Made by a program: the position numbers and the translations under genes
Part shown: in pieces, positions 63,208 to 64,000 of the stretch
Position numbering within the stretch: position 1 is the first letter of the stretch
Layout of the letters: the number at the start of each line of letters is the position of its first letter
Notes under the pieces: model-generated
Database searches by the model: none
What the model saw: the letters and a program-made list of their open reading frames with translations, nothing else
What the model was told of the DNA's origin: nothing
NCBI GenBank assembly: GCA_937876315.1
Contig: CALEHQ010000036.1
Span: 37,045 to 101,044 of the forward strand
Origin: an uncultured Actinomycetes bacterium
GTDB taxonomy: Bacteria; Actinomycetota; Acidimicrobiia; Acidimicrobiales; Acidimicrobilacustridaceae
Length of the DNA: 64,000 nucleotides
Direction of reading: 5' to 3'

Positions 63208-63927
63208 ATGACCGGACATATCACCGAGAAGAAGCAACTCAATACAGCCGACGGACCGATGGACGTTTTCGTTTCGACTCCTAGTAGCGATATGCGCGGC
63301 GGTGTAGTCGTTGTGCAAGAAGCATTTGGTCTTACTGGTCACATCCAGCGCGTGTGTGAAGCGTTGGCCGACGCTGGCTACATCGCTGTTGCCCCGGCTC
63401 TCTTTCATCGATGTGATGATCAGGTGTTCGGGTATAGCGATTACGACAAGCTCGGCCCTGTCATCATGACGATGACTCGCGAAAGCATCGAAATGGATGT
63501 CGACGCGGCATTCGTCGAGTTAGAGCGTTTGAACGTTCCCGTCGACAAATTCGCGATCATGGGTTTCTGCTTCGGCGGAACGGTGACTCTTGAAACTGCC
63601 GCTCGATGTGAACTTGCAGCCGCTGTCACCTTCTACGGCGGTGGCTTAGGTGACGGTCGTTTTGGTCTTGCCCCTGGGATTGAGAGCGCCGCGCGTCTGC
63701 GTACGCCATGGCTTGGCTTGTATGGCGATCTCGACGAACACATTCCGATCGATGAGGTCGAGCAAGTACGCGTCGCTGCTGCATCGTCGCCCGTCGATAC
63801 CGAAGTCATTCGCTTCGCCGACGCTGATCATGGGTTTCATTGCGATGAACGTCCGTCGTTCCACGCGGAAACATCTTCAGTGGCGTGGGCTCGAACGCTT
63901 GAGTTTCTCGAAGATCACATGAGCTGA
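63208..63927 (+). CDS. Dienelactone hydrolase family protein
   Basis: A 239-residue alpha/beta hydrolase with GGAGGGGG upstream of ATG 63208. It has VVVVQEAFGLTGHIQRVCEALADAGY, nucleophile Cys in MGFCFGGTV, Asp in YGDLDEHIP and His in DADHGFHCDER, an intact Cys-Asp-His triad. It is a paralogue of the hydrolase at 13837. Substrate unknown. Confidence 0.9.
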   Translation: MTGHITEKKQLNTADGPMDVFVSTPSSDMRGGVVVVQEAFGLTGHIQRVCEALADAGYIAVAPALFHRCDDQVFGYSDYDKLGPVIMTMTRESIEMDVDAAFVELERLNVPVDKFAIMGFCFGGTVTLETAARCELAAAVTFYGGGLGDGRFGLAPGIESAARLRTPWLGLYGDLDEHIPIDEVEQVRVAAASSPVDTEVIRFADADHGFHCDERPSFHAETSSVAWARTLEFLEDHMS

Positions 63928-63959
63928 CTGCGTTCACGACGAACGGGTAGCAAAACGCA

Positions 63960-63992
63960 AACACCCCCAGCCGGGGGGATGGCGGGGGTGTC
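63960..63992 (+). terminator. Terminal G/C-rich hairpin near the window edge
   Basis: ACACCCCC (63961-63968) pairs with GGGGGTGT (63984-63991); inside it CCCCC and GGGGG can form an alternative smaller hairpin. It lies 33 bases after the last stop and is followed by TCGCAAGG, so a T-tract is missing. Terminator is the simplest reading. Confidence 0.55.
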
Positions 63993-64000
63993 GCAAGGCC

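Overview
The window looks like the chromosome of a moderately GC-rich actinobacterium, most likely of the class Acidimicrobiia (order inferred, not proven). The evidence is a set of actinobacterial signature genes: a mycothiol-type maleylpyruvate isomerase family protein, five candidate coenzyme-F420-linked enzymes (two LLM oxidoreductases, two PPOX-fold proteins, one Ddn-like protein), glucosyl-3-phosphoglycerate synthase, a DUF3263 / LytR_C pair like Rv0430-Rv0431 of Mycobacterium tuberculosis, a CysO-like sulfur carrier, actinobacterial-type HemQ, ClpC, and radA-disA. Many genes on both strands carry a TANNNT hexamer ending 6-8 nt before the start codon, the arrangement expected for leaderless mRNAs.

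Layout. 1-6.0 kb: cofactor operon folB-folK-DUF2520-panC-panD-nadB-nadC-coaX (folate, pantothenate, NAD and CoA). 6.0-11.3 kb: polyprenyl diphosphate synthase, clpC, an LppM-like lipoprotein and a small secreted protein whose frame is cut by a stop codon. 11.3-14.5 kb: radA-disA and a dienelactone hydrolase. 14.5-18.7 kb: a double-headed TetR protein divergent from an LLM / enoyl-CoA hydratase / SDR operon. 18.7-21.9 kb: a Crp-family regulator, then ispD-ispF-rlmB. 21.9-27.3 kb: an orphan CoxL-like molybdenum hydroxylase, an acyl-CoA synthetase, tRNA-Thr(TGT) and an AMACR-like CoA transferase. 27.4-31.4 kb: DUF3263/LytR_C, glycerate kinase, an LLM protein, gpgS and a cysO-like gene. 31.5-33.3 kb: groL under a CIRCE element. 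33.3-38.4 kb: fdhD with an FdhF/YdeP-type molybdoenzyme, hemQ, larE and an unknown gene. 38.4-42.6 kb: amt-glnK-glnD behind a GlnR-like box. 42.6-44.7 kb: NUDIX, PAC2 and GNAT genes.

44.7-51.4 kb is accessory in character. It holds a lipoprotein hydrolase, a PPOX-SDR operon divergent from its likely TetR regulator, an unknown gene, and HicBA and RelBE toxin-antitoxin modules. A 75-bp imperfect direct repeat brackets hicBA plus a GNAT gene. Codon choice changes near 44.7 kb from GAA-rich to GAG/CTC/ATC-rich. 51.5-54.6 kb holds a Baeyer-Villiger-type monooxygenase and a metallo-beta-lactamase hydrolase.

The stretch 54.6-58.5 kb is a compact cassette: a DUF4345-like membrane protein, a TetR repressor, a cytochrome P450 and an MFS transporter. 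It is bracketed by two copies of the 5' end of the metallo-beta-lactamase gene, exactly 3911 bp apart, one of them a truncated remnant. A perfect 26-bp palindrome between the TetR and P450 genes supplies the candidate -35 hexamer of both divergent promoters. This self-regulated, repeat-bounded P450/efflux cassette is the most system-like novelty in the window. The right end, 58.5-64 kb, carries an RHH-Doc toxin-antitoxin pair, a mycothiol-family enzyme, a homospermidine synthase abutting an acetolactate decarboxylase tail to tail with no spacer, and two hydrolases.

All family calls are from reading the sequence. No database search was run.
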